A DNA stretch of 64,000 nt from Gnetum montanum (Eukaryota > Streptophyta > Gnetopsida > Gnetales > Gnetaceae): contig MNCI01036287.1 of assembly GCA_015680685.1 (NCBI GenBank), positions 242,254 through 306,253 on the forward strand, written 5' to 3'. Below the pieces are notes generated by a model. It had not been told where the DNA came from. It saw only the letters and a program-made list of their open reading frames with translations, and did not search any database. Every line of letters begins with the position of its first letter. Position 1 is the first letter of the stretch. A program made the translations under genes and the position numbers. Of this stretch, positions 35,870-47,879 are shown piece after piece.

Positions 35870-37030
35870 TGTTGGCCATCTCCCCCACAACTGAGTTGGA
35901 GGGAGGAGATCCAAAATAGCAAGCAAGGTTGTTCACCAATAGATGTAATATGGATACTGGCTATTCTAGGCTCATGGAAAGGTTTGGTTTATTGGATGTT
36001 GACCAACAATTTCTTATCTAGGCTTTCAAGTTTGTAAATCATCATGGCTCCTGAAGGAAAAGTTGCATGAATAATATAAGGTCCTTCCCACAACGTTTGA
36101 AATTTAGTGTGTTGTGGCATGTGTGTGGGGTTCTAATAAAGAACCTTATCTCCCAGTTGGTACTGAAATTTTCTAATTTTCAAGTCATGACATTGTTTAT
36201 TAAAAGCCTTGTGCAATTCATTAGATGACAGGGTGACTAATCGGTTCTCATCTAGCAGGTTAAGGTTCATTAACTGTTCTTTTTGTGCTAGATTAATGTC
36301 AAGGTTGAGATCACATGTCGTGGATAGTGTATGGAGTTCTTCTTGAATAGGAAGTGTTGGGAGTTTTTCATACACTAACTCATAGGGAGAGTAGCCTATA
36401 GGGAGTTTCCATGTGGAGCAGTATGCCCAAAGAGCATCGTTTAGTTTGGTGCTCTAGTCTCACCTATATTTACTAATGGTTCTTGTTAGTATTTTCGTAA
36501 TCTTCCTATTGGTTACTTTAGCTTAACCATCCACTTGAGGGTGGTATGGTGTAGTCAATTTATGTTCAACTCCTAAGCATTGCATCAATTTTCAAAAATT
36601 CGCACTCGTAAACTGTGCACCATTATCAAAAATAAGTGCACAAGGCATGCCAAACTTGTTAACAATTTGTTATTAAACAAATCGTGCAGTGGTAGACGAT
36701 GTACAATCTGTAAAAATAGCTGTTTCTACCCATTTTTTGAAATAGTCAACAGCAACAACAATGTAGGCTTTTCCATTGGACATTGGTGTAATAGGCCCCA
36801 TAAAATTAATTCCCCATATATTGAAAGGTTCTAAAGGTTGAATCCATTGTTGTGGACCCTCCATCCTAGCAATCATTCCCCCATCATGTTGGTAGCACTC
36901 ACAAGATTGGATGAAATGATGAGCGTCCTGGGACAATGTAGGTCAATAATATCCTGCAAGAAAGATTTTAATGATTGTTCATCTCCCAGTGTAATGACCC
37001 CCACAAGGGCCTTCATGTGCATCTTGGAGA
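35870..37030 (-). pseudogene. E3 integrase, decayed
   Basis: Minus strand: zinc-domain part HEGPCGGHY with an in-frame TGA soon after it, at the same place as in E1; then SCECYQHDGGM, FNIWGINFMGP (first catalytic Asp is Asn) and FDNGAQF (second Asp kept). The third motif reads DG-stop-AKVTN, so the catalytic Glu is Lys and the preceding Gln is a stop. The C-terminal part (36133-36375) reads YEKLPTLPIQEELHTLSTTC. A GPY/F-like remnant lies near 36050-36100. It follows RNase H as in E1. Confidence 0.88.
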
Positions 37031-37299
37031 ACTCTTAATTGATGTACATCGGGAACACACCATCAGACCAAGCCATCGAGGCATACCTTATAAAGGTGTC
37101 CATTGATTTCCATGAAATATTTTTCTCAGTGAAGAAACTATTGTTTCTTTCTAGCGTCTAATTCTTGTGGTGTTTCTTGTGTAAGGAGATAGGTAAGAAT
37201 GCTACATACCAATTTATTTCCGTGGTTAATTGATTAATTACTACACCTGCAAAGAGAGATTCATCAAAAAAGTGATCAAAAAGTAGATATTCATCCTCT

Positions 37300-37650
37300 T
37301 TGTTGTCCCATCTTAACCGAGATAAATGATCAGCAACAACATTCTAGATGCCTTTATGATCTATCATCATAAGATCAAACTCTTGTAGGATTACAAGCCA
37401 TCGTATGATGCAAGGGCTCACCGTTGGTTTATTCAGTAGGAACTAAATTTCACTATGGTTTGTATGTACAAATACCTTATAGCCCAATACATAGTGCCTA
37501 AACTTATCTAGTGCAAATGCCACAGCCATTAATTCCTTTTTTCATTGTGGTGTAATTGATTTGTGCACCAGCAATACTTCAACTTGCATAGTGAATGTAA
37601 TAGGGTCATTTCTAGTCATCTAACTATGTAAGTACGGCTCCTAGAGCATA
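37300..37650 (-). pseudogene. E3 RNase H, decayed
   Basis: The sequence aligns with the E1 RNase H: the DRKGTENVVADHLSRL-type end lies near 37310-37370 and the TDHS..RFLMNK-type motif near 37430-37470. Stops and small indels break it. It lies between reverse transcriptase and integrase as expected. Confidence 0.75.
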
Positions 37651-37725
37651 TTTGGACATGTCAATCCTTATGCGGAATGGTTTGGACCAGTTAGGAGCTT
37701 GTAGAATAGGTGTTTCTAGAAGCCT

Positions 37726-38610
37726 CTATTTTAGATTTTGAAAAGCTAACACACATTCTCTGGTCCATTTGAAAGGTACGTCCTTTTTCTTTAGGTCAAC
37801 CAATGGTTTTGCAACCCTTGAAAAGTTCTCTATGAATCTCCTATAATAGCTAGTATGTCCAAGCAATGATCGAATGTATTTTACAGTTTCAAGTTGGCAC
37901 GTGATTCCTTGGATGACTTTAATATTTTTAGGGTCTACCTCTATCCCTATTTTTGAAATCTTATGCCCTAATACTATGCCTTCTTGGACCATTAAATGGA
38001 TTTTTACTAGTTGAGCCTTAAATTGGTTTCAACACATCATTTTTGTACTTGCTCTAATTGGTCTAATGCCTGATCGAAGTTCGCTCCATAGGTGGAGAAA
38101 TTATCCATGAAAACTTCTACACCATTCCCTATTTGCTATTGAAAGAACCAAACGTTGCAGGAGCATTGCACAAGCCAAACGGTTCCCCCAAGGACTTGTG
38201 AATGTGCTTTTGGCTTGGTCTTTTGGTGCTATTTGGATTTGGTTGTATCCACTGTACCCATCTAGAAAACTAAAGTAGTGATGCCTTGCAATGGTGTCTA
38301 AGACTTGGTCAACAAATGGCAATGGAAAGTGGTCTTTGAATGTTGCCATGTTTAGTAGCCTAAATTTTATACACACCTTGTACTTACCTCCCTTTTTGTC
38401 ATAATAACTAATGGACTAACCCATTAACTATCAGCAATGGGGTAGATGAACCCAACTTTTAGAAGTTATTCAATTTCTTCTTTAACCACTTACTTAAGTT
38501 TTGGGTTCAATCATCTCTGTGATTGTCATCGAGGCTTCATGGAGGGGTTAGTATAAATTCTATGTTGGCATATCCTAGGATCTATTCCAGTTAATTTAGG
38601 ATATCACCAA
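37726..38610 (-). pseudogene. E3 reverse transcriptase, decayed
   Basis: Minus strand: DHFPLPFVDQVLDTIARHHY, FLDGYSGYNQIQIAPKDQAK and STFTSPWG (38101-38376) are RT motifs. The catalytic box near 38105 reads FMDNF, the second Asp lost. The thumb/connection part (37726-37992) reads GHKISKIGIEVDPKNIKVI and SLLGHTSYYRRFIENFSRVA, a well-known Ty3/gypsy signature. A deletion removes part of the FGL-C-NAPATFQ segment near 38170. Confidence 0.9.
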
Positions 38611-38929
38611 GTGAAGGCCTTCAACCATTTGTTCACCATTTTCAACAGTCTCTCTTTTTTTTGAGAAGCAAGCCTAGCATTAATAATTGCTAGTTTTCCA
38701 TTTTTGAGAAATGTATACTCCATACCAGTGGGCAATGGTTTTAACTCTAGGGGCTCTTGCTTAAAGTTTTCAGGGATTTCCAACTTTTCCCAGTTGATAT
38801 TTTCAATGTCAACACTTGGAAGTTGGTGACGAACTTGCTCTAATGTGTCTATGCTATCGATGTAAGCACAAGTCAAACCCTCAATTAGTTCCATGCATAT
38901 AGTTGAGTTGCTCTCTTGGTTAGCTGTCA

Positions 38930-39640
38930 ACCACTAGGTGCCTTCCTATGTTGTGGCTACCGCATACAAGCACCTTTTTATCTTAGTTACTTGTGCACAC
39001 TGGTTGCATGTAGGAAATGTTACATATTGTACGAACTAGGACTTTTGCACACAATTACACCCTTTGTCACTATATGCAATGCATGGAACTTTCTTCTTCT
39101 CGATCTTTCCAAACGTATTTTCCTTTGATATCTCTAGGGAAAGATCATGTATTCCTAGGCATGCATTAATTCTTCTTAGCTATGCTCTTTCCATTATGAT
39201 AGGGAAGTCCCCCTTACAATTGTTGACTTGAATCACTAGGAAGTTGGCTAGATACGACCCACAAATAGTGGTAACAATGTCCTCCACCAATCCTAATGGG
39301 ATAGTCATGGAGTGGTCGACCAGCTCTAAATGAATGTTACTCTTTTTTAGTGGAGGTAGGTTCCAGGCTTTGTACATTTCTTGAGATATTAAGTTGACAC
39401 TAGAACTTGAATCCAAAAGAGCTTTCCATGGCTCATCTCCAATGATTTGTAAGTATATAAGAGGATTCCTAAGATCTGAGAATTTCCTAGGAAGATGGCC
39501 AACCTTAATCCAATCGGTAATGGCATGTGTTAACATGACCGTGTGTGTTGAATGTGGCCTTTGGTTTGAAGGGAGTTTCGAAGTTTCAGATGATGGTGAG
39601 GCCTTTAGAGAGTTAGCCACTTATGATTGCAAGGACTTGG
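38930..39640 (-). pseudogene. E3 protease region, decayed
   Basis: Minus strand (39180-39620): MLTHAITDWIKVGHLPRKFS, then ALLDSSSSVNLISQEMYKAW and VEDIVTTICGSYLANFLVIQ, the best preserved protease in the window. The active-site triad reads D-S-S as in E1. The IMxRA block closes at 39180 and the remainder runs down to about 38930 with stops. Confidence 0.82.
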
Positions 39641-39689
39641 TTGAACTGTTGGTCCTAAATAAAGGTCTCTTCATTACACGGTTGTTCAA

Positions 39690-42067
39690 ACCAATAGTAG
39701 GGTGAGGATTAATTGTTGTTGTAGCATTACGTTGCTACAGCTAGGCAAGGAGCTCACCCTGCATGGCTGGAGCAGGTGGTAATGGAGTTAAGGGTAGAAG
39801 AGATGCAGCCAAATGAGAAGGATAATATGTTTGTGGAACATCACCCCTAGGAGAAGGAGTTTTATAATATTCATGGGTTTGGTAGTGAGGTTGGGGGGCA
39901 ACATAACTAGGGAAGTCACATGGAGAGATTGGCTGCTGCACGTAGTATCCATATAGGTCAAATTGATGGCAAGGGTACTATTGACATGGTGGTAGCATAC
40001 CCCATGATTGTGGGTGCTACCACTATTGATACTACTCATTTGGTTGTGGTGGAGTTCCACTTGGATAATACATCAAGGGTTGGTGGAACTGCCTTAGGTT
40101 ACCTTGGGGATAAGGTAACCTTCGGGGTGTTTGCCTTATGTTTAATTGTGGGTTAAGTGCATACATCCTAGACTCCTGTAGATGTGAGATTATAGGGCAA
40201 AATCCCTTAGGATGGTCATATTGGCATATCTCAGATCCACCATCATTGTCTATATCCAAATCCACAACCTCTTCGATGATGGCAACTTTGCCCTTACCTT
40301 TGTTACATGCATATTTAGCTTCTCTCTTTTTTCTTCTTTCTTGATCACTACCTTCCTCTCTAGACTTCTCTACTATTTTGAGAACTATTTAAAATCTATT
40401 ATCTAGGGAGTCCCACATTTTGTCTACCTTTGCTAATACTTTCGATGCAAGTTTTTGAATGGGCAAGGTTTTCCTATTCACCATCTCTTCAAGTGGTGAC
40501 TCTTCTTCATCCTCACAAAATCTAACTCCCTTCTTTTGGAGGGAAGGATCTCATTGATATTGTTCCACACTCTCTCTTTTCCTTAACTCACCTTCCTCTT
40601 TAGCAACTTTCCCAACAATCTTTGTATTTGATGGACCCTAAGCTCAAATAGCCTTCCTTGGGCATAAGTCCCAAGGGTTCTTCGTGTTTCATGCCCAAGC
40701 CCATCTATGAGATGGCGTAGTTGTTCCCTTTGCAAGTAACCATGGTCTGGGCATTGATGTAATAGTGCATAATATCAGCCCATGATAGCATCCAAGGTTC
40801 ATGTCCTCCTTGTTTCCATCCTTGGATTTGCTTTTTCATGTTGGACACTCGAGAGTACATTTGATACTTATCATTGAACAGTTCTAACACGGTACTCCAT
40901 CAATGAATGGATTCCGATTCTAAGGACTGGTACCAGCTTTTTGCTTCCTTGATCAATGTCTATGGAAACAACTTGAGTTTTTTCCACTCATTTTCTATGT
41001 TTTGCAAGGCACATGCATCGTGAAATGCTTGAAAATGATTTTGAGGATCAACGTTGTATTCCCCTTCAAATCATGGGATATTGTTCATGTTTAATATTTT
41101 GATCCTACTATCTTTTTAGTGTCTCATTGGAATTCTAATAGCCTCAGTTATATCTAGCATACTTTAGGTAGTGAGTAGGGGTTCATCGTAATTGTACTGT
41201 CTATGGTATCTATGATGCCTATGTTATTTTCTACTCTCCCTCGCTTCATGATGAGTTTCTCTAGAATGCCCTTTTCCCCTTTCTCAATTGCTTTGTCTAT
41301 GATTCCCATTTCACTTACCATTATCCTTAGGGTCTTGTTCCTTACGACTGTGTCTAGATCCTAAAGGAGAGGGTGAAGGAGATGATGAAGGTGAAGTAGA
41401 AGGAGGACCGTCATCATGATGGTGTCTGCTTCCTTCTCTTTGGTGGTCATGGCCTCGATCATAGTTACGATTAGAATATCCATCTTTGTCATGTGTTTGT
41501 GTTCCTTTTTTAGACCCTTTGTGTCTATCGGTACTAGAATCCAAGTTATGGATAGTTGAGTGAAGATTCTGATACACAACCCCTTGACTGAAGTCAATGT
41601 GAGGAACATCAGTATGTGGGAGACCTCCTGAGGTAGGTTCACCACCCTCATTTTCACTTATGACATGCAGGACATTTAGAGAAAACTTCCCCTTCATGGA
41701 TTCATAACGTCTCTCCTATTGTAGATCCCTTTGACATTGTGCCTCTGTGGGTCGATACTCTTGAGTCATGATCATGCACGACGTACTCTACCTGTAAGTG
41801 TTGCATACCAATTTGTGTGAGATCACAAAGGAGCATGCCCAGGACTAAGTGATCGAGAGGTAACACTATGTTACCTTCTAAATCATGCCAACATAGTTGT
41901 TTATCCTAATGGAGGATAAAGGTAAAGTTTGGTATATACTCATCGGGATGAATGTATACCATATGAAACTATTGAGGGATTGGTGAATTATCATGTGTAC
42001 TACACCTCTAATTGTTCCCTGTATCGGACCTAGGTAGTGAAACACTCTCATAAGAAGAAGGATACAT
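39690..42067 (-). pseudogene. E3 gag, decayed
   Basis: The start is placed at the ATG complementary to 42065-42067, matching E1 and E2. The N-terminal block HPDEYIPNFTFILH is followed by TAG, at the same codon as in E1 and E2. A Ser/Pro/His/Asp-rich stretch lies at 41311-41697. The capsid-like part is near 40600-41200 with stops. The knuckle near 40195-40240 reads S-E-I-C-Q-Y-D-H-P-K-G-F-C. A Pro/Gln/Tyr-rich linker (39741-39941) leads to the protease. Confidence 0.8.
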
Positions 42068-42187
42068 AATTGTCTATTCAGTGTGTAATATTTTTCATTT
42101 CACTAATTGTAAGATAACCAACCCTAAGGGTTCGTTCCAACGATGTGAAGATTTCCGAAGTTCTAGCTAGCACACAAACAACAAAGT

Positions 42188-42205
42188 CCTTAGTAGTGGT
42201 ACCAA
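42188..42205 (-). other. E3 primer binding site, decayed
   Basis: The minus strand reads TTGGTACCACTACTAAGG just inside the 5' LTR. It retains the TTGG start and overall spacing of the tRNA-Asp site of E1, but is strongly decayed. Confidence 0.6.
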
Positions 42206-43018
42206 TGATGAGCGGCGAGGTATCCCTACACTCAACCATATGAATACGAGCATACATGCATGATCTGGTTGATTTCCAAGGACTAAGTGCTTATGCACCT
42301 TTACAGAACCTGGACAGGTTAATCAATCGTTGTCTTCCCAAGCTTACTTGTATAGCACGATTGTATGGTTAAGTAAACTTAAGGTATATGATTTTTATAT
42401 ATTTTTATGTTTTATTTCCTTATGCTATAAAGGGAGAAGTGAACTAATTAAGTAACTAATTTAATTTAACTAATCAACTATGCTCTAACTAGTCCTAACA
42501 CCAGGATATGTTCCCACTTGCTGTCCACATCCTGAACCAGTGCAACACTACTAGGATTACCAAATGCTAATCATTACTAGGTTACCAAGTGTTCCACACA
42601 TGTTCAGAGTGGTTGTACTGAGTGTGCTTACTTGGGAGAGTTGACAAGGTGAGAGAGAGAACATTAATTAACTAAGGAAAGCATTAAATAACTATAAATA
42701 ACATTAAATAAGTGATTCTAAACACTACAAGGTTTATCACAAAGTTCATCTTTACTTCTGACCACAAGGTGTGCTCAGGTACACAATGCTTGAATAAAGA
42801 TTCGTTCGCTTTATGACTCCTACTACAGGCACTCAAAAATAATTCTAACTCTGAGAAGGGAAAAAGGTAAGAGTTCGGGTAAGGGACTAAGACTAATTAA
42901 CCAACCATTGCCAAACCAAGTGTGCCCACCTCTTATTTATAGGTGACAAGACAGGCTCCGATATTGCATATGTTATATCGCAGATGTGATATCGTAGCCC
43001 CAATATCGTGGCTCATCA
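42206..43018 (-). repeat. 5' LTR of E3
   Basis: 813 bp with TG...CA ends. It matches 33177-34015 along its length, with a TATA-box complement at 42933-42941 and a smaller GATATC-like cluster at about 42958-43010. Confidence 0.9.
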
Positions 43019-43023
43019 ATATG

Positions 43024-43327
43024 GTTATCACCATGGGATCTTATAGATTTATAATTCCACTGTAATTAGATATAGAAATTATAATCATTTTTATCATGCT
43101 TACACTTAGCACATTTAAAGGAAAATAATACCAAATTATAATATACCTTAGTAAGAGTTAAACTATATGATTTGCACCTTGCTAACTCTAAGTGATAAGA
43201 CAACAATCATGAACTTAAAATTAACTTACTAGTATACTTATATTTCCCATCTACAAATTATGATCTAGTCATACATGAACACTTGTGACTTGTATGATTG
43301 AGTGTTGAAATATCCAACCACTCATCA
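43024..43327 (+). repeat. 5' LTR of E4, second part
   Basis: Continues the E4 LTR after E3. It matches 52364-52662 (for example TTACTAGTATACTTA and CCAACCACTCATCA). It ends in CA at 43327, directly followed by the primer site. Confidence 0.85.
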
Positions 43328-43345
43328 TTGGCACCATTATTAGGG
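43328..43345 (+). other. E4 primer binding site, tRNA-Asp type
   Basis: TTGGCACCATTATTAGGG follows the LTR end CTCATCA. It is the tRNA-Asp complement with C-to-T and G-to-A changes, in plus orientation, and so fixes the strand of E4. Confidence 0.75.
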
Positions 43346-45900
43346 ATATGTCAATGTTTGCAAGTTAGTTGAATTTACAAAGTTCATTGTATCAAGCATC
43401 ACAAAGTATATCTCTCATACTTAAAATAATTTTTTTGAAATGTACATACTTAAATATTAAAAAACATTAACATGGCTTCTGCAACTAAATAAAAATCTCC
43501 ACCTATTATTGATTTTAATGAAAGTCATGACAAAGATTATAATGAAGAAGATTAGAGTATACCGATGCAAACCAAAATTTCTTATGCTCATACTAATCCT
43601 TATTATCTTGATTTTACTTTCATTTTTTACCAAGATGAACAACTTAGATAGAAAGACCTATACAATAACATTATCTTGCCACCCAAACATTCAGCACCAT
43701 CCATGCTTTAGGTAGTCCTCATGAGGTCAAATCTTGGCCATGTGCAAGAAGGATATCAAGTTACCAAAAACATGATCATTCCATACCAACCAACAAAGTC
43801 TCAAGTAGGAAGGAATACCATTATGAAGGAAAAGTATGAATAAGACAAAGGGAAGAAGGCATCACAAATAGTTATTTTAGAAAAAAAAGGACACTTTATT
43901 CCAATTTAAGAAATTCTATTAGATTTATGGATCTCAGTTCCAAACACTCATCATTCACATTAAAGATCCTGTTAAAATAAAACTACATTTAGCTCTTGTA
44001 CAAAACTCTAGATGAAATAAGAAGGACTCTAGATTTAGAAGGAATTCAAGGCCTAAGACTTTAATAAATCAAGAAGAGATGAATCAATGAGTTAGAAAAT
44101 GAGAACTAGTCGGTACTATTTTCCAACTCCTTCATATTCTTCCTTACATTCATTAACAAATTCTAACAAAAGAGAATGAAGACTAAGGGATCATGATGGA
44201 AAAAGAAGAAGAGATCATCAAAGACATGCACATAGAAGAAGACATCTTGAAGAAGAGAAAGATAATCATGAAGAAAGAGGAGAAAGGATCATATATAAAA
44301 GAAGAGAGCATCATGAGCATTAGAGAGGTCACCACTATAATAGAGCTTATGAACCTAGAAGACCATGAAGAATCCCTATTGGCCACTTGCAACATGATCA
44401 ACATCAAATAAACTATGTACATTCCTACTAGGCATTTAAGGGATAGTCACATCAAGCAACTTGACATGAATAGTATTCCAAAATTCAAAGGAGGATATAA
44501 TACAGATCCACGACACCATCTCCAAGCCTTCCACAATGCCTGTGTCATATAGAACATAGAGAATCATGGGCAAAAATTGAAGTTGTTTCCTAAAACACTC
44601 ATATAAGAAGCAAAGAGCTGGAATAGATCATTATAACCATAATCCATTTGAAGGTGGAGTACCATGCTATAACTTTTTAATGATAAGTATCAAACTTAGT
44701 CAAGAGTGTCAAATATGATAAAACAAATCCAAGGATGAAAACAAGGGGCACATGAATCCCTTGATTCAACAATGGGCAAGTACTATTTCTTGTTGCATAG
44801 ATGCCCTAGCCACAAATTCTCTTAACAGGAACAACTACAGCATATCATCAATGGAGTAAGGAATAAAATAAGAGAAACCCTTGGGGTATATGCCCAAGGC
44901 AGATTATTTGAAATGACCACTTATCAGATCCAATGATTAATAGACCAAGTGGTGAAAAAGGAAGAAGAGATAAGAAAAAGGGAATCAACTTGAAGAGTAT
45001 AATAGAGATCCAACAATTAAAAAAGGGATATGAGAATATGTGAATCACAAGAGGAAGAAACATTAGAAGATACAATACAACAAAAGATTCTATCTATCCA
45101 AAAATTAGTCACTAACATCGTAACAAAGGTAGAGAAAAATGTGGAATTTAGTGGATGAGAGGTTTGCAACAACATTCAAGATAGTGGAGGAAAAACCTAA
45201 ACAAGCCTTTAACAAAAGTAAGGAGAAAAAGAAGAAAATACATATTGGAGGTGAGAACTACAAAAACAAAGGAAAAGTCACTATAGTGGAGAAAGTAATG
45301 TACTCAAGTTTAAAAGCTAACAAATAATGTAAAGTGTGCCAATATGAACATCCTAAGATATGTTGCCTTGTCATGGTCCACTTATAAGAGTCTAAGGCAT
45401 ATGCACGCAATTCTAAGTTTATCAAGAAACAAATGCCCAAATAATTATCTTATCCACAAGGTAATTTCAGACAATCCTACCAACAATCATACTATCCAAG
45501 CAAGGTTTACCCTTAACTGTAAGAATAATACTAGTAGTAGTGATAATAACCCCAATCATGGGGAATGTCACCACTAAGGCAATAGTATCCATACATGCAA
45601 TTGGATTCCTATGGATACTATGTATAAAATTCTATTTTCCCTAGAAAAATTTGTGTTCATACTTCCTCTTCTTATTATCCACCAGAATATCATAGACCTA
45701 AAACATCATGTATGGATCCTCATCCTTACACATCCCAACTAGTACTAATTTTCTCATATCAAGCTCCCAATCCATTACCATCAATACTTCCACTAGTCAT
45801 GTAAGAAGAATTGCCAACACAACCATAATAAAAAAGTGCTACTAAGGTAGTCACCACACAAGAAGACATCATGATAAGTGAACCAAGATCTAGAAAATGT
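43346..45900 (+). pseudogene. E4 leader and gag, decayed
   Basis: The reading is broken throughout. A Lys/Glu-rich charged stretch (44193-44411) stands where E1-E3 have their His/Ser/Asp-rich segment. The capsid-like part near 44440-44550 reads IPKFKGGYNTDPRHHLQAFH then NACVI, typical of plant gypsy Gag. The knuckle at 45328-45366 reads C-K-V-C-Q-Y-E-H-P-K-I-C-C, the only copy with all Cys and His in place. Pro/Ser-rich linker sequence follows. No start codon can be fixed. Confidence 0.72.
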
Positions 45901-46019
45901 TCCTTCTTTAGGGCAAGTTCAAAAAAAATTCAAACAACAAGAACTTCATCTAACTCTGCCTCATCTACATAACATCCTCAAGAGAACATTACACTTCTAA
46001 CATCAATAAAGAAAAATTA

Positions 46020-46520
46020 GACTACTATCATGCTCATACAAATAGTTACACATTGGATGAAAGTAGGAACACTTTCTAAGAAGAAAATAGATCTAGGAAG
46101 TCGTTTAGTCTATCTTCAAAGAGCAAGACACAAGCCATGTAAGGCTCCATTAGGTTCTAGATTAGAAGTTAATCTTATCTCTTAAAACATGTACAATGCC
46201 TAGAATCTCCCTCAAATAAAGAAAAGTAACATACAATTAGAGCTATCTAATCAATCAATTTCAAATCCACTTGGACAAGTGGAAAACATATTCACTACAA
46301 TAAATGACTAGTTCTATTCTAGTGATCTTCTAGTCATACACATGGGGAAGAATAAAGGAGAATTTCCTATTATCATAGGAAAAGCATGGCTTAGCATTGT
46401 GAATGCTAATATAGGAATTTAAGACTTGTCCTTGGAAATTTTCAAGAAAGACAAAGCTAGAATAATTCAAAGACATAGAGTTTCATGTATCGCATACCAT
46501 GATAATAGGTTTAATTACAT
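46020..46520 (+). pseudogene. E4 protease region, decayed
   Basis: Plus strand: KAPLGSRLEVNLIS near 46143-46185 corresponds to ALLDSSSSVNLIS in E3, with the catalytic Asp changed to Gly. GEFPIIIGKAWLSIVNANIG near 46350-46410 is the second half of the domain. Stops separate the pieces. Confidence 0.72.
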
Positions 46521-46929
46521 GTAGAGAATCTAGACAATAAGATATAATGTCATCACATCATGCAATAAATGTAATGGAGACATGTGCACAACAATGTTTG
46601 TATGCAGTAGCCACCAAAGAAGAAGACACCTAGTGGCTAATCAAGGAAGAGGAATCAAAATTAAATATATGCATGAGACTAGTGGATGAAATTATAAGTA
46701 CCTATATTGAAGAAACTGATAAATTAGAAATGATACAAATATAGTCTCTATACACTATGTCATAATAGGAGGAGGAAATTAAATGGGAAAATTTAGAGAT
46801 ACTAGAAAGATATGAACCATAACTACTAGAATTGAAAGCCCTACCAAATGCACTTGAATATGCTTTCCTTAACAATAAGAAATCGGTAATCATAAATGCT
46901 AATCTTGATAAATGACAAAATAGAAAATT

Positions 46930-47860
46930 ATTGGAAGTGGTGAACAAATAGCCAACTGCATTCACATGGTCTTATGATGAGATCACTCGCATTGATCCAT
47001 GCATTTATCAATATTGAATCTACATAGATCGAACCATTAAACCATGCTACCAACCTCAACAGGGATTAAATCCCAAAGTTAAAGAAGTTATCAAACAAGA
47101 GTTGGAAAAACTTTTAAAAGAAAGGTTCATCTATCCAATTGCAAATAGTAAATGGGTTAGCTCATTAGTTATTATTATAAGGAAGAGTGGTAAGTGGAGG
47201 ATCTATATAGACTTCTTATTATTAAACATGGCAACATTCAAAACCATGTCCCTTTGTCATTTGTTGACCAAGTCCTAAATACTATTATAGGACATTAGTA
47301 TTATAGCTTCCTAGATGGATATACAATGAATATAATCAAATCTATATCACACTAGAGGCTCAAGAGAAAATAATGTTCACTATCCTATTAGGAATGTTTG
47401 CATATAGCCATGTCATTCAACCTATGTAATGCTTCTACCACCTTCCAAAGACTTGTCCTTAGTATCTTCCAAAAACATATTGGTAATGGAGTTGAAGTAT
47501 TCATGGATGATATTTCTACATATAGACTCAACTTCAAACAAGCTTTGGATCACTTAGAGTAAGTTTTAAAAAGATGTGTGGAAACTAATTTGAAGCTCAA
47601 TTGGCAAAAGAGCCACTTAATGGTCTAAGATAGCATAGTTCTAGGACATAAAATTTCTTACAAAGGAATTGAGGTAGATCCAAGTAAGATCAAAGTCATC
47701 CAGAACATCATTCAAAGGTCATAAATAGGTAAGGACATTAGATCATTCCTTATCCATATAAGATACTATAGAAGATTTATTGAAAATTTCTTAAAGATTG
47801 CAACACTATTTGTTGAACTAACAAATAAAGATGCCCCATCTTAATGGTCAAACTCATGTG
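46930..47860 (+). pseudogene. E4 reverse transcriptase, decayed
   Basis: Plus strand: the GIDPRICQHRIY-type start is near 46990, then KEVIKQELEKLLKERFIYPI and ANSKWVSSLVIIIRKSGKW, LLNMATFK, and EVFMDDISTY at about 47488-47520. This is the only RT box in the window with both Asp residues. GHKISYKGIEVDPSKIKVI and YYRRFIENFLKIA near 47645-47800 form the connection. Several stops and shifts remain, for instance around 47250-47400. Confidence 0.85.
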
Positions 47861-47879
47861 AGAAAGCATTTAAGAGCCT

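Larger units (their letters stand above)
33177..43018 (-). mobile_element. Ty3/gypsy element E3, nested in the E4 5' LTR
   Basis: A complete but decayed minus-strand element of about 9.8 kb. LTRs are 33177-34015 (3') and 42206-43018 (5'). Flanking 5-mers are GTATG (33172-33176) and ATATG (43019-43023), one mismatch. Replacing E3 by one copy restores the E4 LTR sequence (compare GGAATGGATGCTTATCACC at 52351-52369). Domain order on the minus strand is primer site, gag, protease, reverse transcriptase, RNase H, integrase, spacer. Its LTRs carry the same AAGGTATATGATTTTTATAT block, and internal sequence is close to E1 and E2. Confidence 0.92.
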
